DNA of 64,000 nucleotides from Streptomyces sindenensis (GTDB lineage: Bacteria > Actinomycetota > Actinomycetes > Streptomycetales > Streptomycetaceae): NCBI RefSeq assembly GCF_014649035.1, contig NZ_BMSG01000030.1, forward strand, positions 36,403 through 100,402, read 5' to 3'. The notes beneath the pieces were generated by a model. The model had not been told where the DNA came from, ran no database searches, and saw nothing but the letters and a program-made list of their open reading frames with translations. The position numbers and the translations under genes are program-made. Below, in pieces: positions 1 through 7,446 of this stretch. The first letter of the stretch is position 1. Every line of letters starts with the position of its first letter.

Positions 1-259
1 CTTTCGTTGTGAGGGCGTCGCCCTGGTGGTCGAGGTCACCTCCACCAAGCCGCAGGCCGACCGCGAGGCCAAGCGTCGCTGCTACGCCCGTGGCGGTATC
101 CCGCTCCATCTGCTCATCGACCGCGACGACAGCTCGGTGACGCTCTTCAGCGACCCGGAGCGCGACGACTACCGGCAGCTCCTCACGATCCCGTACGGCA
201 AGCCGCTCCCGCTCCCCGAGCCCTTCGCCTTCGACCTGGAGACCGGCGACTTCGGCTGA
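1..259 (+). CDS. Uma2 family endonuclease-like protein, C-terminal part
   Basis: The 5' part lies outside the window; reading begins in the frame of base 2. The visible 85 residues include a hydrophobic strand leading into VVEVTSTKPQADREAKR, followed by a strand-rich stretch (LHLLIDRDDSSVTLF) and PYG-K-LPLPEPF. This is the usual C-terminal half of the Uma2/DUF820 restriction-endonuclease-like fold, where the EV and downstream K belong to the PD-(D/E)xK-type core. These proteins are common and often multicopy in Streptomyces, and their biological role is not established. The gene ends about 50 bases before rnpB and shares its direction. The family call is from memory of the fold; the truncation is only due to the window edge. 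Confidence 0.7.
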   Translation, partial: FRCEGVALVVEVTSTKPQADREAKRRCYARGGIPLHLLIDRDDSSVTLFSDPERDDYRQLLTIPYGKPLPLPEPFAFDLETGDFG

Positions 260-295
260 GGGACACCGACAGGGCGGTCGGTCGGTACGGCCCGG

Positions 296-301
296 TAGGA
301 T
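296..301 (+). promoter_or_regulatory. Putative -10 element of rnpB
   Basis: TAGGAT lies about 8-12 bases upstream of the expected 5' end of the RNase P RNA, in the short gap after the Uma2-like gene. It fits the TANNNT pattern of vegetative streptomycete promoters. No convincing -35 hexamer was recognised, so the call rests on position. Confidence 0.4.
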
Positions 302-311
302 GGCGATCACG

Positions 312-728
312 GCAGACGAGCCGTGCGGACGGCCGCGTGGGGATCCCCCGGATCCTCCCGAGGAACGTCCGGGCTCCACAGAGCAGGGTGGTGGCTAACG
401 GCCACCCGGGGTGACCCGCGGGACAGTGCCACAGAAAACAGACCGCCCGGGACTTCGGTCGCGGGTAAGGGTGAAACGGTGGTGTAAGAGACCACCAGCG
501 CCTGAGGTGACTCAGGCGGCTAGGTAAACCCCACCCGGAGCAAGGTCAAGAGGGGGCGTACCGGAGACGGAACGGCCCTGCGCGGACGTTCGAGGGCTGC
601 TCGCCCGAGTTCGCGGGTAGACCGCACGAGGCCGGCAGCAATGCCGGTCCTAGATGGATGGCCGTCTCCCCGGCCGCCGCGAGGCGACCGGGAGACAGAA
701 CCCGGCGTACAGCACGACTCGTCTGCCG
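312..728 (+). ncRNA. rnpB: RNase P RNA (bacterial class A), rnpB
   Basis: This is the catalytic RNA of RNase P, which cleaves 5' leaders from precursor tRNAs. The ends pair as helix P1: CAGACGAG at 313-320 can pair with CTCGTCTG near 718-725. Diagnostic conserved segments include GAGGAACGTCCGGGCTCC (358-375), the CAGGGTGG and GGTAAGGGTGAAACGGTG blocks, GGTAAACCCCACCCGGAGCA, and AGATGGATGGCCG with ACAGAACCCGGCGTACAG near the 3' end. The length of about 415 nt is normal for actinobacteria. No protein frame in the interval is credible. A strong intrinsic terminator follows directly. Both ends are set by the P1 pairing and could be off by a few bases. Confidence 0.97.
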
Positions 729-732
729 CCAG

Positions 733-778
733 GAGCCCCTGACCGGTTCAACGCCGGTCAGGGGCTCTTGGCTGTTTT
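733..778 (+). terminator. Intrinsic terminator of rnpB
   Basis: A perfect 14-bp stem, GAGCCCCTGACCGG (733-746) with CCGGTCAGGGGCTC (754-767), has a 7-nt loop and is followed by a T-rich run (TTGGCTGTTTT). It lies 5 bases after the P1 helix of rnpB and 22 bases before the stop of the convergent GH16 gene. A U-tract of this kind is unusual in so GC-rich a genome, which supports the call. Confidence 0.92.
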
Positions 779-799
779 CCCCGCTTCCTTCGCCGGCCC

Positions 800-1579
800 T
801 CAGTACTTCGTGTACGTGATCCGGTCGTAGCGGGCCGTCAGAGGCGTGCCCGGATACGTGAAGCGGCCGAGCCAGTCGTCGACCCCGATGCCCGGCCACA
901 GGTTGGTCATGATGCGCATCGGACGGGTGGGGAGCGGGCCGCGGGAGCCGTTCTCCTGGTGGACGAGCCTGCCGTCCACGAACCAGTTGATCGTGCCCTG
1001 GTTCCACCACTCGATGGCGTAGTCGTGGTATCCGGCGGCGGCGTCGAACCCGAGGTCGATCACGGTCTCGTGGCCGCCGACGCCGTCGGTGAAGTAGTTG
1101 GTCTGCATCTGGGTGGTGTTCTTGCCGAGGATCTCGACGTCGATCTCGTCCCAGGGCTGACCGTCGCTCGGCCCTGTGTACGTGAAGAACCCGGTGACGA
1201 CGCCTTCCCGTTTGACCGCCTGGAGCCGGGCCTCGAAGCGGCCGTACGAGTACAGGTCGTTGGTGCGGTACTCACCGGAGGCGTAGGGCTTGCCCGAGCA
1301 GCCGGAGGGGCAGGTCGCGACGTCGAGGTTCTGGCCCATGACGCCGCCGTTGAACCAGGTGTGGTCGGCGCGCCAGCCGACGTTGAACATGTCTCCGTTG
1401 GACCAGCCGTCGGCCTTGCTCCAGCGGCCGGTGTCGTGGGAGTCGAAAGGGTCGGTGAAGCTGCCGCCGACGGCGTGCGCGGGGGCGGCCATCGGCTGGA
1501 AGACCAGCGCGAGGGCGGCGAGCGGTGCGAGCAGCCAGCGCGGTGCGGGGAATCGGCGTGATGTCGTGGGGGAGTGCAT
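800..1579 (-). CDS. Secreted glycoside hydrolase family 16 (licheninase-like beta-glucanase)
   Basis: This 259-residue exported enzyme probably cleaves beta-1,3-1,4- or beta-1,3-glucans outside the cell. A signal peptide covers residues 1-36, with a hydrophobic core and AHA before the likely cut. The GH16 signature EIDVE is at 145-149, with E145 the expected nucleophile and E149 the acid/base; it is preceded by W143. Paired cysteines at 90 and 94 may form a disulphide. The order of motifs (NGDMFN, YASGEYRTN, GRFEARL, EIDVE, then DGRLVHQE) is that of bacterial lichenases. The start has a purine-rich site upstream. Two LacI-type operators precede it, and the D-mannonate dehydratase and LacI genes beside it point to carbohydrate-responsive control. 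Exact substrate is not decided by sequence. Confidence 0.88.
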   Translation of the reverse strand: MHSPTTSRRFPAPRWLLAPLAALALVFQPMAAPAHAVGGSFTDPFDSHDTGRWSKADGWSNGDMFNVGWRADHTWFNGGVMGQNLDVATCPSGCSGKPYASGEYRTNDLYSYGRFEARLQAVKREGVVTGFFTYTGPSDGQPWDEIDVEILGKNTTQMQTNYFTDGVGGHETVIDLGFDAAAGYHDYAIEWWNQGTINWFVDGRLVHQENGSRGPLPTRPMRIMTNLWPGIGVDDWLGRFTYPGTPLTARYDRITYTKY

Positions 1580-1603
1580 CTCGGCCTCCTCGGGCGGAGA
1601 AAC

Positions 1604-1617
1604 TGGGAGCGCTTCCG
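1604..1617. promoter_or_regulatory. LacI-family operator upstream of GH16
   Basis: TGGGAGCGCTTCCG matches 12 of 14 positions of the TGGGAGCGCTCCCA palindrome known for CebR-type LacI repressors in Streptomyces. It lies 25-38 bases upstream of the GH16 start, where repressor binding would block transcription. The local LacI gene (2971-3984) is the likely binder. Confidence 0.65.
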
Positions 1618-1672
1618 GAAACTAGCAGCGGCCTGTGGAGGCGACAAGAGGTCGGGCAAGCCTTGGTAAGTC

Positions 1673-1686
1673 TGGAAGCGCTACCG
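1673..1686. promoter_or_regulatory. Second LacI-type operator upstream of GH16
   Basis: TGGAAGCGCTACCG has the same AGCGCT core flanked by TGG and CC. It lies 94-107 bases upstream of GH16 and 69 bases from the operator at 1604. The spacing could allow looping between the two sites, but that is inference. Confidence 0.5.
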
Positions 1687-1724
1687 GAGTCGAGGTGTCA
1701 GGCCCGCCGTTGGGATCGGCCCGC

Positions 1725-2939
1725 TCACCAGTCGTGGATGCTGCCGTCCTGCAACCGGTTCACCGGGAGGTACGCCGCCTCGTACGGGTGCGCCGCCGCC
1801 AGTTCCTCGTCGAACTCCACGCCGAGACCGGGCTCCTCGCCCGGATGCAGGTGGCCGTCGGCGAAGGTGTAGGCGTGCGGGAAGACCTCCTCGGTGAGGG
1901 GGGTGTGGCCCGAGTACTCCTGGATGCCGAAGTTGTGGATCGCCAGGTCGAGGTGGACGGCCGCCGCCATTCCCACCGGTGAGATGTCCTCAGGGCCGTG
2001 CACGGCGCTCTTGATCTGGTACTGCGCGGCGAAGTCGAAGAGCCGGCGCAGCGGTGTGACCCCGCCGAAGTGCGTGACCGCGGAGCGGACGTAGTCGATC
2101 AGCTGCTCGGTGATCAGCGTCTGGTAGTCGTGCAGGGTGTTGAACACCTCGCCGATCGCCAGCGGCGTCGTCGAGTGCCGGCGGACGAGCCTCAGCCCTT
2201 CCTGGTTCTCCGCGGGCGTGCAGTCCTCCAGCCAGAAGGGCCGGTAGGGCTCCAGGTCCTTGGCGAGGCGCGCGGCCTGCACCGGGGTGAGCCGGTGGTG
2301 CGCGTCGTGCAGAAGCGGCAGCTCGGGCCCGAACTCCGCCCGTACCGCCTCGAACACGGCCGGCGTGTGCCGCAGATAGGCGTCGGTGTCCCAGTCCTCC
2401 ACCAGCGGGCGGGCCTGCTGGTGGAGGACCGGGGAGCCGTCGACGCTCGTACCGTGCACGCCGTACACGGCCTTCAGGCCCGGGACGCCGGACTGGATGC
2501 GCACCGCCGGATAGCCCTCGGCGAGGCGGGCGCGCACCGAATCGAGCAGCTCCGGCAGGTCGCGGCCGTTGGCGTGACCGTAGGTGCGCACCCGCTCCCG
2601 GCTCGCGCCGCCGAGGAGCTGATACAGCGGGAGCCCCGCGACCTTGGCCTTGATGTCCCACAACGCGGTGTCCACGGCGGCGATCGCGGCCATCGTCACC
2701 GGGCCGCGCCGCCAGTAGGCGCCACGGTAGAGGTACTGCCACGTGTCCTCGATACGGTGCGGATCGCGGCCGAGAAGCAACGGGGCCACGTGATCGTCGA
2801 GATAGCTGACGACGGCCAGCTCCCGGCCGTTGAGGGTGGCGTCGCCCAGGCCGGTGACGCCCTCGTCGGTCGTCAGCCTGAGCGTGACGAAGTTGCGGCC
2901 GGGGCTGGTGACGACGACCTTCGCGTCGATGATCTTCAC
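1725..2939 (-). CDS. manD: D-mannonate dehydratase, enolase superfamily (ManD/RspA type)
   Basis: The enzyme converts D-mannonate to 2-keto-3-deoxy-D-gluconate in hexuronate breakdown. At 404 residues it has normal length. The N-terminus MKIIDAKVVVTSPGRNFVTL, the block AYWRRGPVTM and LLGGASRERV are family hallmarks. Metal ligands appear as D212 (LHDAHH), E238 (WLEDCTPAEN) and E264 (AIGEVFN). R147, Y159, H214 and H314 occupy the positions known for the catalytic groups of characterised ManD proteins. Some enolase-superfamily relatives with these residues have very low activity, so physiological substrate is uncertain. The gene lies between the GH16 and LacI genes, all on the minus strand, and a perfect TGGAGCGCTCCA palindrome lies 40 bases upstream. 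Confidence 0.9.
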   Translation of the reverse strand: MKIIDAKVVVTSPGRNFVTLRLTTDEGVTGLGDATLNGRELAVVSYLDDHVAPLLLGRDPHRIEDTWQYLYRGAYWRRGPVTMAAIAAVDTALWDIKAKVAGLPLYQLLGGASRERVRTYGHANGRDLPELLDSVRARLAEGYPAVRIQSGVPGLKAVYGVHGTSVDGSPVLHQQARPLVEDWDTDAYLRHTPAVFEAVRAEFGPELPLLHDAHHRLTPVQAARLAKDLEPYRPFWLEDCTPAENQEGLRLVRRHSTTPLAIGEVFNTLHDYQTLITEQLIDYVRSAVTHFGGVTPLRRLFDFAAQYQIKSAVHGPEDISPVGMAAAVHLDLAIHNFGIQEYSGHTPLTEEVFPHAYTFADGHLHPGEEPGLGVEFDEELAAAHPYEAAYLPVNRLQDGSIHDW

Positions 2940-2970
2940 AGGGGCTGCTCTCTCCGGATGTGTCGGCCCG

Positions 2971-3984
2971 TCAGGTACTGGAGCGCTCCACCAGGTGCGT
3001 GGGCAGGATCAGCGGGCCGACGGCACGGCCCGCGACGATCCCGACGAGCATCCGGGCCATCTCACGCCCGAGATCCCGGATGGGCTGGTGGACCGTGGTC
3101 AGCGCGGGCTCGGTGAGCTGCGCGACGGCGAGGTCGTCGAACCCCACCACGGCCACGTCCTCGGGCACCGACCGGCCGGCTCCGCGCAGCGCGCGCAGCG
3201 CGCCCGCGGCCATGTTGTCATTGGCCGCGAACACCCCGTCCAGATCCGGATGCGCCTCCAGCAACCGGGCCATGGCGGCGGCCCCGGCGGCTTCGGAGAA
3301 GTCCCCGATCTCGGGCGGACGCGGTGTCAGACCGGCGAGCGTCATGGCTTCCCGGTAGCCGCGCTGCCGGGCTCTGGCCACCTCGGTGTCCAGCGGCCCG
3401 CCGATCGTGACCACCCGGGTCCGCCCGCGCGCGAGCAGGTGCTCGGTGGCGTCCCGCGCGCCGCCGACGTTGTCGATGTCCACGTACCAGCGCGGTTCGA
3501 AGTCCACCGGGCGCCCGCCGAAGACGACCGGCAGCGGGCCCTCCTTGGCGATCCGGGCCAGCGGGTCGTCCTCGTGCGAAGCCGCCAGCATCACCCCGTC
3601 GACGGCCCGGGAGCGCACGAGCCGTTCCACCCGCTCCCGGCCGCGCGGGGTGGCGGCCACGCACAGCATCATGTGCAGGTCGGCCTCCTCCAGGGCGCCG
3701 GCCACTCCGGCGACGAGCTGCCCGAAGAACGGGTCCGCCAGCACCTCCGGGTCGTCCCGCGAGATGACCAGTGCGGCCGCACCCGCCTGACGCGTGGCCA
3801 GGGCGCGCGCCTTCGGGTCGGGTACGTAGCCGAGTTTCCTGATCGCCTTCTCGACGGACTCCCGCTTGGCCCGGCTGACATGGGGAGCGTTGTTGATCAC
3901 CCGGGAGGCCACCGACCGCGACACACCGGCCAGCGCGGCCACCTCGTCGAGCGTGGCGTGCCGGTGCGGCAGTTCCTCGGCCAT
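2971..3984 (-). CDS. LacI-family transcriptional repressor
   Basis: This 337-residue regulator has an N-terminal helix-turn-helix (about residues 11-32, TLDEVAALAGVSRSVASRVIN) and hinge helix (KARALATRQ). The periplasmic-binding-protein-like effector domain includes FAANDNMAAGALRAL and DVAVVGFDDL, as in sugar-responsive LacI proteins. The ATG at 3984 was chosen because it starts just before the helix-turn-helix; longer frames upstream are not protein-like. The stop is 31 bases before the manD start, so lacI and manD may be co-transcribed as well as separately controlled. Similar palindromes precede this gene, manD and GH16, so it probably represses itself and both enzymes and is released by a glucan- or uronate-derived sugar. 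Confidence 0.9.
   Translation of the reverse strand: MAEELPHRHATLDEVAALAGVSRSVASRVINNAPHVSRAKRESVEKAIRKLGYVPDPKARALATRQAGAAALVISRDDPEVLADPFFGQLVAGVAGALEEADLHMMLCVAATPRGRERVERLVRSRAVDGVMLAASHEDDPLARIAKEGPLPVVFGGRPVDFEPRWYVDIDNVGGARDATEHLLARGRTRVVTIGGPLDTEVARARQRGYREAMTLAGLTPRPPEIGDFSEAAGAAAMARLLEAHPDLDGVFAANDNMAAGALRALRGAGRSVPEDVAVVGFDDLAVAQLTEPALTTVHQPIRDLGREMARMLVGIVAGRAVGPLILPTHLVERSST
2979..2990. promoter_or_regulatory. LacI-type operator at the lacI 3' end, upstream of manD
   Basis: TGGAGCGCTCCA is a perfect 12-bp palindrome. It lies inside the last codons of lacI and 40-51 bases upstream of manD. It shares the AGCGCT core of the GH16 sites but is two bases shorter, so affinity may differ. 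Confidence 0.55.
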
Positions 3985-4012
3985 GGACGCGGGCCTTCCC
4001 TCGCAACGGATC

Positions 4013-4026
4013 TGGAAGCCCTTCCA
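4013..4026. promoter_or_regulatory. Possible autoregulatory operator of lacI
   Basis: TGGAAGCCCTTCCA is palindromic except for its two central bases. It lies 29-42 bases upstream of the lacI start, matching the distances of the other three sites from their genes. The core differs (AGCCCT instead of AGCGCT), so it is the weakest of the set. Confidence 0.45.
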
Positions 4027-4083
4027 TTGTGGCCTGCCCGGGGTTCTTCCGGTGTGGCTCGACCCCATGATCTGATCATCGGC

Positions 4084-4626
4084 ATGACGGAGCATGAGAC
4101 CGGGCGCCGGCCCGCACCCGACGGAGTACGGCTGCGCCTGGCGACGGCCGCGGACGCGGAAGCCGTCACGCGGGTCTTCCTGGACTCCCGGGCCGCCGCC
4201 ATGCCGTATCTGCCGCGGATCCACAGCGACGAGGACACCCTCGCCTGGATGACCCATGTCGTGCTGCCCACCAGCACCGCGGTGTGGGTGGCCGAACAGT
4301 CCGGGCGGGCAGGGCAGAACAGGGAGGGCGGAGAGGGCGGAGAGGGCGGAGAGGGCGGGGAACTGCTCGGGTTCGCCGCGCTCGCCGGCGGCGACGAGCT
4401 CGATCATCTCTATCTGCGGCCCGACGCGGTGCGGCGGGGGATCGGGAGCCGCCTGCTGGCCGAGGTGCGCGGGGCCGTGGACGGGCCCATCGGCCTGTAC
4501 GTGTTCCAGCGCAACACCGCCGCCCGCGCCTTCTACGAGCGGCACGGCTTCACCGCCGTCGCCTTCGACGACGGCGGCCGCAACGAGGAGAACGAGCCGG
4601 ACGTCCTGTACCGCTGGACGCCGTAG
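4084..4626 (+). CDS. GNAT family N-acetyltransferase
   Basis: A 180-residue acetyl-CoA-dependent transferase of unknown substrate. The acetyl-CoA binding motif is RRGIGSRLL (about residues 118-126), followed by the motif-B block NTAARAFYERHGF. The ATG at 4084 was chosen because the homologous region begins soon after (RLRLATAADAEAVTRVF); the open frame runs much further upstream only as an antisense shadow of lacI. A Gly-Glu-Gly run in the middle is encoded by a 9-bp tandem repeat and may be a flexible loop of variable length. The gene is divergent from lacI and nearly convergent with the downstream glycosyltransferase. Substrate cannot be inferred. Confidence 0.85.
   Translation: MTEHETGRRPAPDGVRLRLATAADAEAVTRVFLDSRAAAMPYLPRIHSDEDTLAWMTHVVLPTSTAVWVAEQSGRAGQNREGGEGGEGGEGGELLGFAALAGGDELDHLYLRPDAVRRGIGSRLLAEVRGAVDGPIGLYVFQRNTAARAFYERHGFTAVAFDDGGRNEENEPDVLYRWTP
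4324..4356 (+). repeat. 9-bp tandem repeat inside the GNAT gene
   Basis: Three exact copies of GGAGAGGGC (4330-4356) follow a partial copy. As the unit is a multiple of three, copy-number change adds or removes Gly-Glu-Gly without a frameshift. Confidence 0.75.
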
Positions 4627-4645
4627 CGGCGGGTCCGGTGGTCGG

Positions 4646-5548
4646 TCAGATGACCGGCGGGCGGCCCAGCAGCGTCATCTGCCACACCGTGGACCAGCGC
4701 ATCGGGCGCCGCTCCCCGCACGGGGTGCGGACGCCCTCGGCGAAGCCGCCCGCCCAGGCGCGCAGGCCCTTCGGGTCACGGGTGCGGGCGAGGGTGAGCA
4801 GGGTCCAGGTGCCGAGGTAGGCGGGGACCAGGGGGAGGGGCAGGTTGCGGCGGGCGAGCCAGACGCGGTTGCGGGCCGTCATCCGGTAGTAGACCGCGTG
4901 CCGGGCCGGGGACGTCTTCGGGTGCTGGAGCAGCAGCTCGGGGTCGTACTCGACCTTCCAGCCGGCATCCAGCGCCCGCCAGGCCAGGTCTGTCTCCTCG
5001 TGGGTGAAGAAGAACTCCGCGGGCCACAGACCGGTCTGCGCCAGCATTTTCATCGAGAACGCGTGGCCTCCGCCCAGGAACGCCGTGACCGGGCCGCCGC
5101 GCATCGGGTCGCCCGCCCGCAGGCGCGGCACATGGCGGCGCTGCGTCTCGCCGGTCTCGTCGGCGATCCGGAAGCCGATGATGCCGAGCCGGTCGTCGGC
5201 CGCGAAGCGGTCCCGCACGCGGCGGAAGACGTCCTTGTCGACCAGCAGTCCGTCGTCGTCCAGCTCGATCACCACGTCCACGTCGCCGATCTCGGCGAGC
5301 CTGCGCAGCCCCTCGTTCCGGCCGCCCGGGCAGCCGAGGTTCTCCGGCAGCTCGATGGTGGTCACCCCGCCGTCGAGATCCTCCAGGCCGGGCGTGGAGG
5401 AGTAGTCCGGAAGGGCCGTACCGTTGCCGATGATCACGAGCCGGGTGGGCCGGACGTCCTGCATGGCCACCGACGCCAGCAGCGCCTCGACCGCCTGCGG
5501 GCGGTCTCCCATGGTCACGATGGATACGCCGATGCGCGGTGCGGACAC
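4646..5548 (-). CDS. Family 2 glycosyltransferase
   Basis: A 300-residue GT-A-fold transferase that presumably moves a sugar from a nucleotide donor to a cell-surface or secondary-metabolite acceptor. The N-terminus GVSIVTMGDRPQAVEALLAS is typical, the metal/nucleotide-binding aspartates are in VIELDDDGLLV (about 93-103), and the acceptor-side block is FFTHEETDLAWRALDAGW, equivalent to the ED motif of GT2 enzymes. No clear membrane segments are present apart from a hydrophobic C-terminal stretch (PAYLGTWTLLTLA). The GTG start at 5548 has AGGAG upstream. No other polysaccharide genes are nearby, so the product is unknown. Confidence 0.87.
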   Translation of the reverse strand: MSAPRIGVSIVTMGDRPQAVEALLASVAMQDVRPTRLVIIGNGTALPDYSSTPGLEDLDGGVTTIELPENLGCPGGRNEGLRRLAEIGDVDVVIELDDDGLLVDKDVFRRVRDRFAADDRLGIIGFRIADETGETQRRHVPRLRAGDPMRGGPVTAFLGGGHAFSMKMLAQTGLWPAEFFFTHEETDLAWRALDAGWKVEYDPELLLQHPKTSPARHAVYYRMTARNRVWLARRNLPLPLVPAYLGTWTLLTLARTRDPKGLRAWAGGFAEGVRTPCGERRPMRWSTVWQMTLLGRPPVI

Positions 5549-5627
5549 GGTCGGTACTCCTGGAACTCGGCTGCCGGTGGCCGGCTGCTGGTCGGCAGCG
5601 GTGCCCGCGATCGTAACGCCTCGGTGT

Positions 5628-5849
5628 TCAGCGTGCGGTTACCGCCCGGCCATTCACCGGTCCGTCGCTGTTCAGCAGCGCGTACACGGCCATGTCCCGC
5701 GGCTCGTCGCCCACCTGCTGCCGGCCGCGCAGGAGTCCCTCCCGCCGGAACCCGACGTCCTCGGCGATCCGGGCGGAGGCGGTGTTCCACGGCTCGATGG
5801 AGAGCTGGAGGCGCGGGACGCCGAGGTCGCGCAGGGCCCACGTCGTCAC
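5628..5849 (-). pseudogene. Truncated GNAT acetyltransferase (C-terminal half only)
   Basis: The 73 codons encode only the C-terminal part of a RimJ-like GNAT: WALRDLGVPRLQLSIEPWN followed by ASARIAEDVGFRREGLLRG. The N-terminal strands and the Q/RxxGxG acetyl-CoA loop are absent, because the sequence upstream is the 3' end of the DHA2 exporter. A GTG start at 5849 overlaps the exporter TGA (GTGA), and GAAGGACG lies upstream, so the remnant could still be translated by coupling. A complete enzyme is not possible. It looks like a deletion that joined the exporter gene to the tail of an acetyltransferase gene. Confidence 0.7.
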
Positions 5850-7339
5850 CCGTCCTTCGGCGTCCGGGCCCCGCCCGCCAGGAAGTAGCCGGCCAGCACG
5901 GCGCCTGCCAGGACCAGGGCGGAGTTGACCAGGATCGCGGTGGAGACGCCGGACAGTACCGCGTCGGGCCCGTTCGCGGCCCCCGTCCGGGCGGTGACGA
6001 CCGCGCTCATCACCGGAATGCCCAGGGCGATGCCCACCTGCTGCGTCATCGTCGCCAACCCGGTGGCCCGCCCCTGCTCCTCGTCCGGCAGGCCCGAGGT
6101 CGCCGTGACCATGAAGCCGACGATCATCAGCATGTTGCCGACGCCGCCGACGAAGGTGGCCGTCAGCAGGAGCCAGACCCAGGCACCGGACGTGCCGAGC
6201 GCCACGAGGGAGAGGGTGGCGGCGGCCTGGACGGTGCCGCCGAGGACGATGGCGCGGCGGTTGCCGAAGCGGCCCACCGCCCGTCCGCCGAGCACCCCGC
6301 CGAGGACCGTGCCCGCGCCGAGCACGCCGAACGCGAGGCCGGTGGCGAGTGCGGAGTAGCCCAGGACCTCCTGGAGGTAGAGGGTCAGCAGGAACACCAG
6401 CGAGGTCTCGGTGGCGAAGGCGATCAGCCCGGCGGTGTTGCCCCAGACGACGCTGCGCCGCTTCAGGACGCGGATCGGGACGAGCGGGGCCGCTGCTCGC
6501 TGCTCGATGCGGACGAACGCGACGAGGAGGACGGCTCCGGCGGCCAGCGCGGCCAGCGTGGCCGGCCTGGTCCAGCCGGTCTCGCCGGCCCGGGTGAGCC
6601 CCAGGACGAGCAGCAGCAGCCCGCCGGTGACGGCGACGGCTCCGGGCACGTCGAGTCTCGGGCGTTCCTCCGGCCTGGAGTCGGTGATCACGGTCGGGGC
6701 CAGGATCACGACGAGGGCGGCCACGGGGACGTTGATGAAGAAGGCCCAGCGCCAGGAGAGCAGGTCCGTCAGCAGCCCGCCGAGAATCGCCCCGGCGGTG
6801 AAGCCGGCCGACATCAGGGCCCCGTTGAGCCCCAGCGCCCGTTCGCGCAGCGGCCCTTCCCTGAACGCGGTGGTCAGCAGCGCGAGTCCGGCCGGGGTGA
6901 CGGCCGCGGTGGCCAGGCCCTGGAGCACGCGAGCGGAGAGCAGCACCTCGGGCGAGGTGGCGAGGCCGCCGAGTACGGAGGAGAGGCCGAGGACGGCCAT
7001 GCCGCCGACGAACAGGTTCTTGCGGCCCACGAGGTCGGCGACCCGGCCGAAGAGCAGGGTGAACCCGGCGGCGGCGAGCGCGAAGGAGGTGGCGATCCAC
7101 TGGAGACCGGCGAGGGAGAAGCCGAGCCCCTCCCCGACGACGGGCAGCGCCACGTTCAGGATCGAGAAGTCCACCGCGATCATGAACTGGGAGCCGAGCA
7201 GCAGGGCCAGGACGAGTTTCTGGCGGCCGGACATGCGCGGGGAGGAGGCGGGCGGGTCGGCCGTGGGGCCCGCCGCGTGGTCGATGCCGGAGGATGCGGA
7301 GGATGCGGAGGACGAGGACGCGGTACTGGATGTGGGCAT
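5846..7339 (-). CDS. DHA2-family (14-TMS) MFS drug exporter
   Basis: A 497-residue proton-coupled exporter. A Ser/Ala-rich cytosolic tail of about 35 residues precedes the first membrane helix (LVLALLLGSQFMIAVDFSIL), whose D-xx-ILNVALP pattern is typical of DHA2. Motif A is GRVADLVGRKNLF, and motif C is likely in the GLALLTTAF region. About 14 hydrophobic segments can be counted. It is divergent from a TetR gene (7447) with an inverted repeat between them, the usual arrangement for a substrate-inducible efflux pump. The gene end overlaps a GNAT remnant. Substrate is unknown, and the start could be a few residues further in. Confidence 0.9.
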   Translation of the reverse strand: MPTSSTASSSSASSASSGIDHAAGPTADPPASSPRMSGRQKLVLALLLGSQFMIAVDFSILNVALPVVGEGLGFSLAGLQWIATSFALAAAGFTLLFGRVADLVGRKNLFVGGMAVLGLSSVLGGLATSPEVLLSARVLQGLATAAVTPAGLALLTTAFREGPLRERALGLNGALMSAGFTAGAILGGLLTDLLSWRWAFFINVPVAALVVILAPTVITDSRPEERPRLDVPGAVAVTGGLLLLVLGLTRAGETGWTRPATLAALAAGAVLLVAFVRIEQRAAAPLVPIRVLKRRSVVWGNTAGLIAFATETSLVFLLTLYLQEVLGYSALATGLAFGVLGAGTVLGGVLGGRAVGRFGNRRAIVLGGTVQAAATLSLVALGTSGAWVWLLLTATFVGGVGNMLMIVGFMVTATSGLPDEEQGRATGLATMTQQVGIALGIPVMSAVVTARTGAANGPDAVLSGVSTAILVNSALVLAGAVLAGYFLAGGARTPKDG

Positions 7340-7371
7340 GGCAGGGCGCCTTCCTGGAGACGGGAAGCCCT

Positions 7372-7393
7372 TAACGGTCCCGTGGTTCCGTTA
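7372..7393. promoter_or_regulatory. Candidate TetR operator between exporter and regulator
   Basis: TAACGG and CCGTTA form a perfect inverted repeat separated by 10 bases (7372-7377 and 7388-7393). It lies 33 bases upstream of the exporter start and 54 bases upstream of tetR, so one bound dimer pair could control both promoters. Confidence 0.6.
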
Positions 7394-7446
7394 GGGTGGC
7401 GTCACCGTAGCAGGGGGAGTGTTGTTAATGGAACTGGAGGCCCGTT

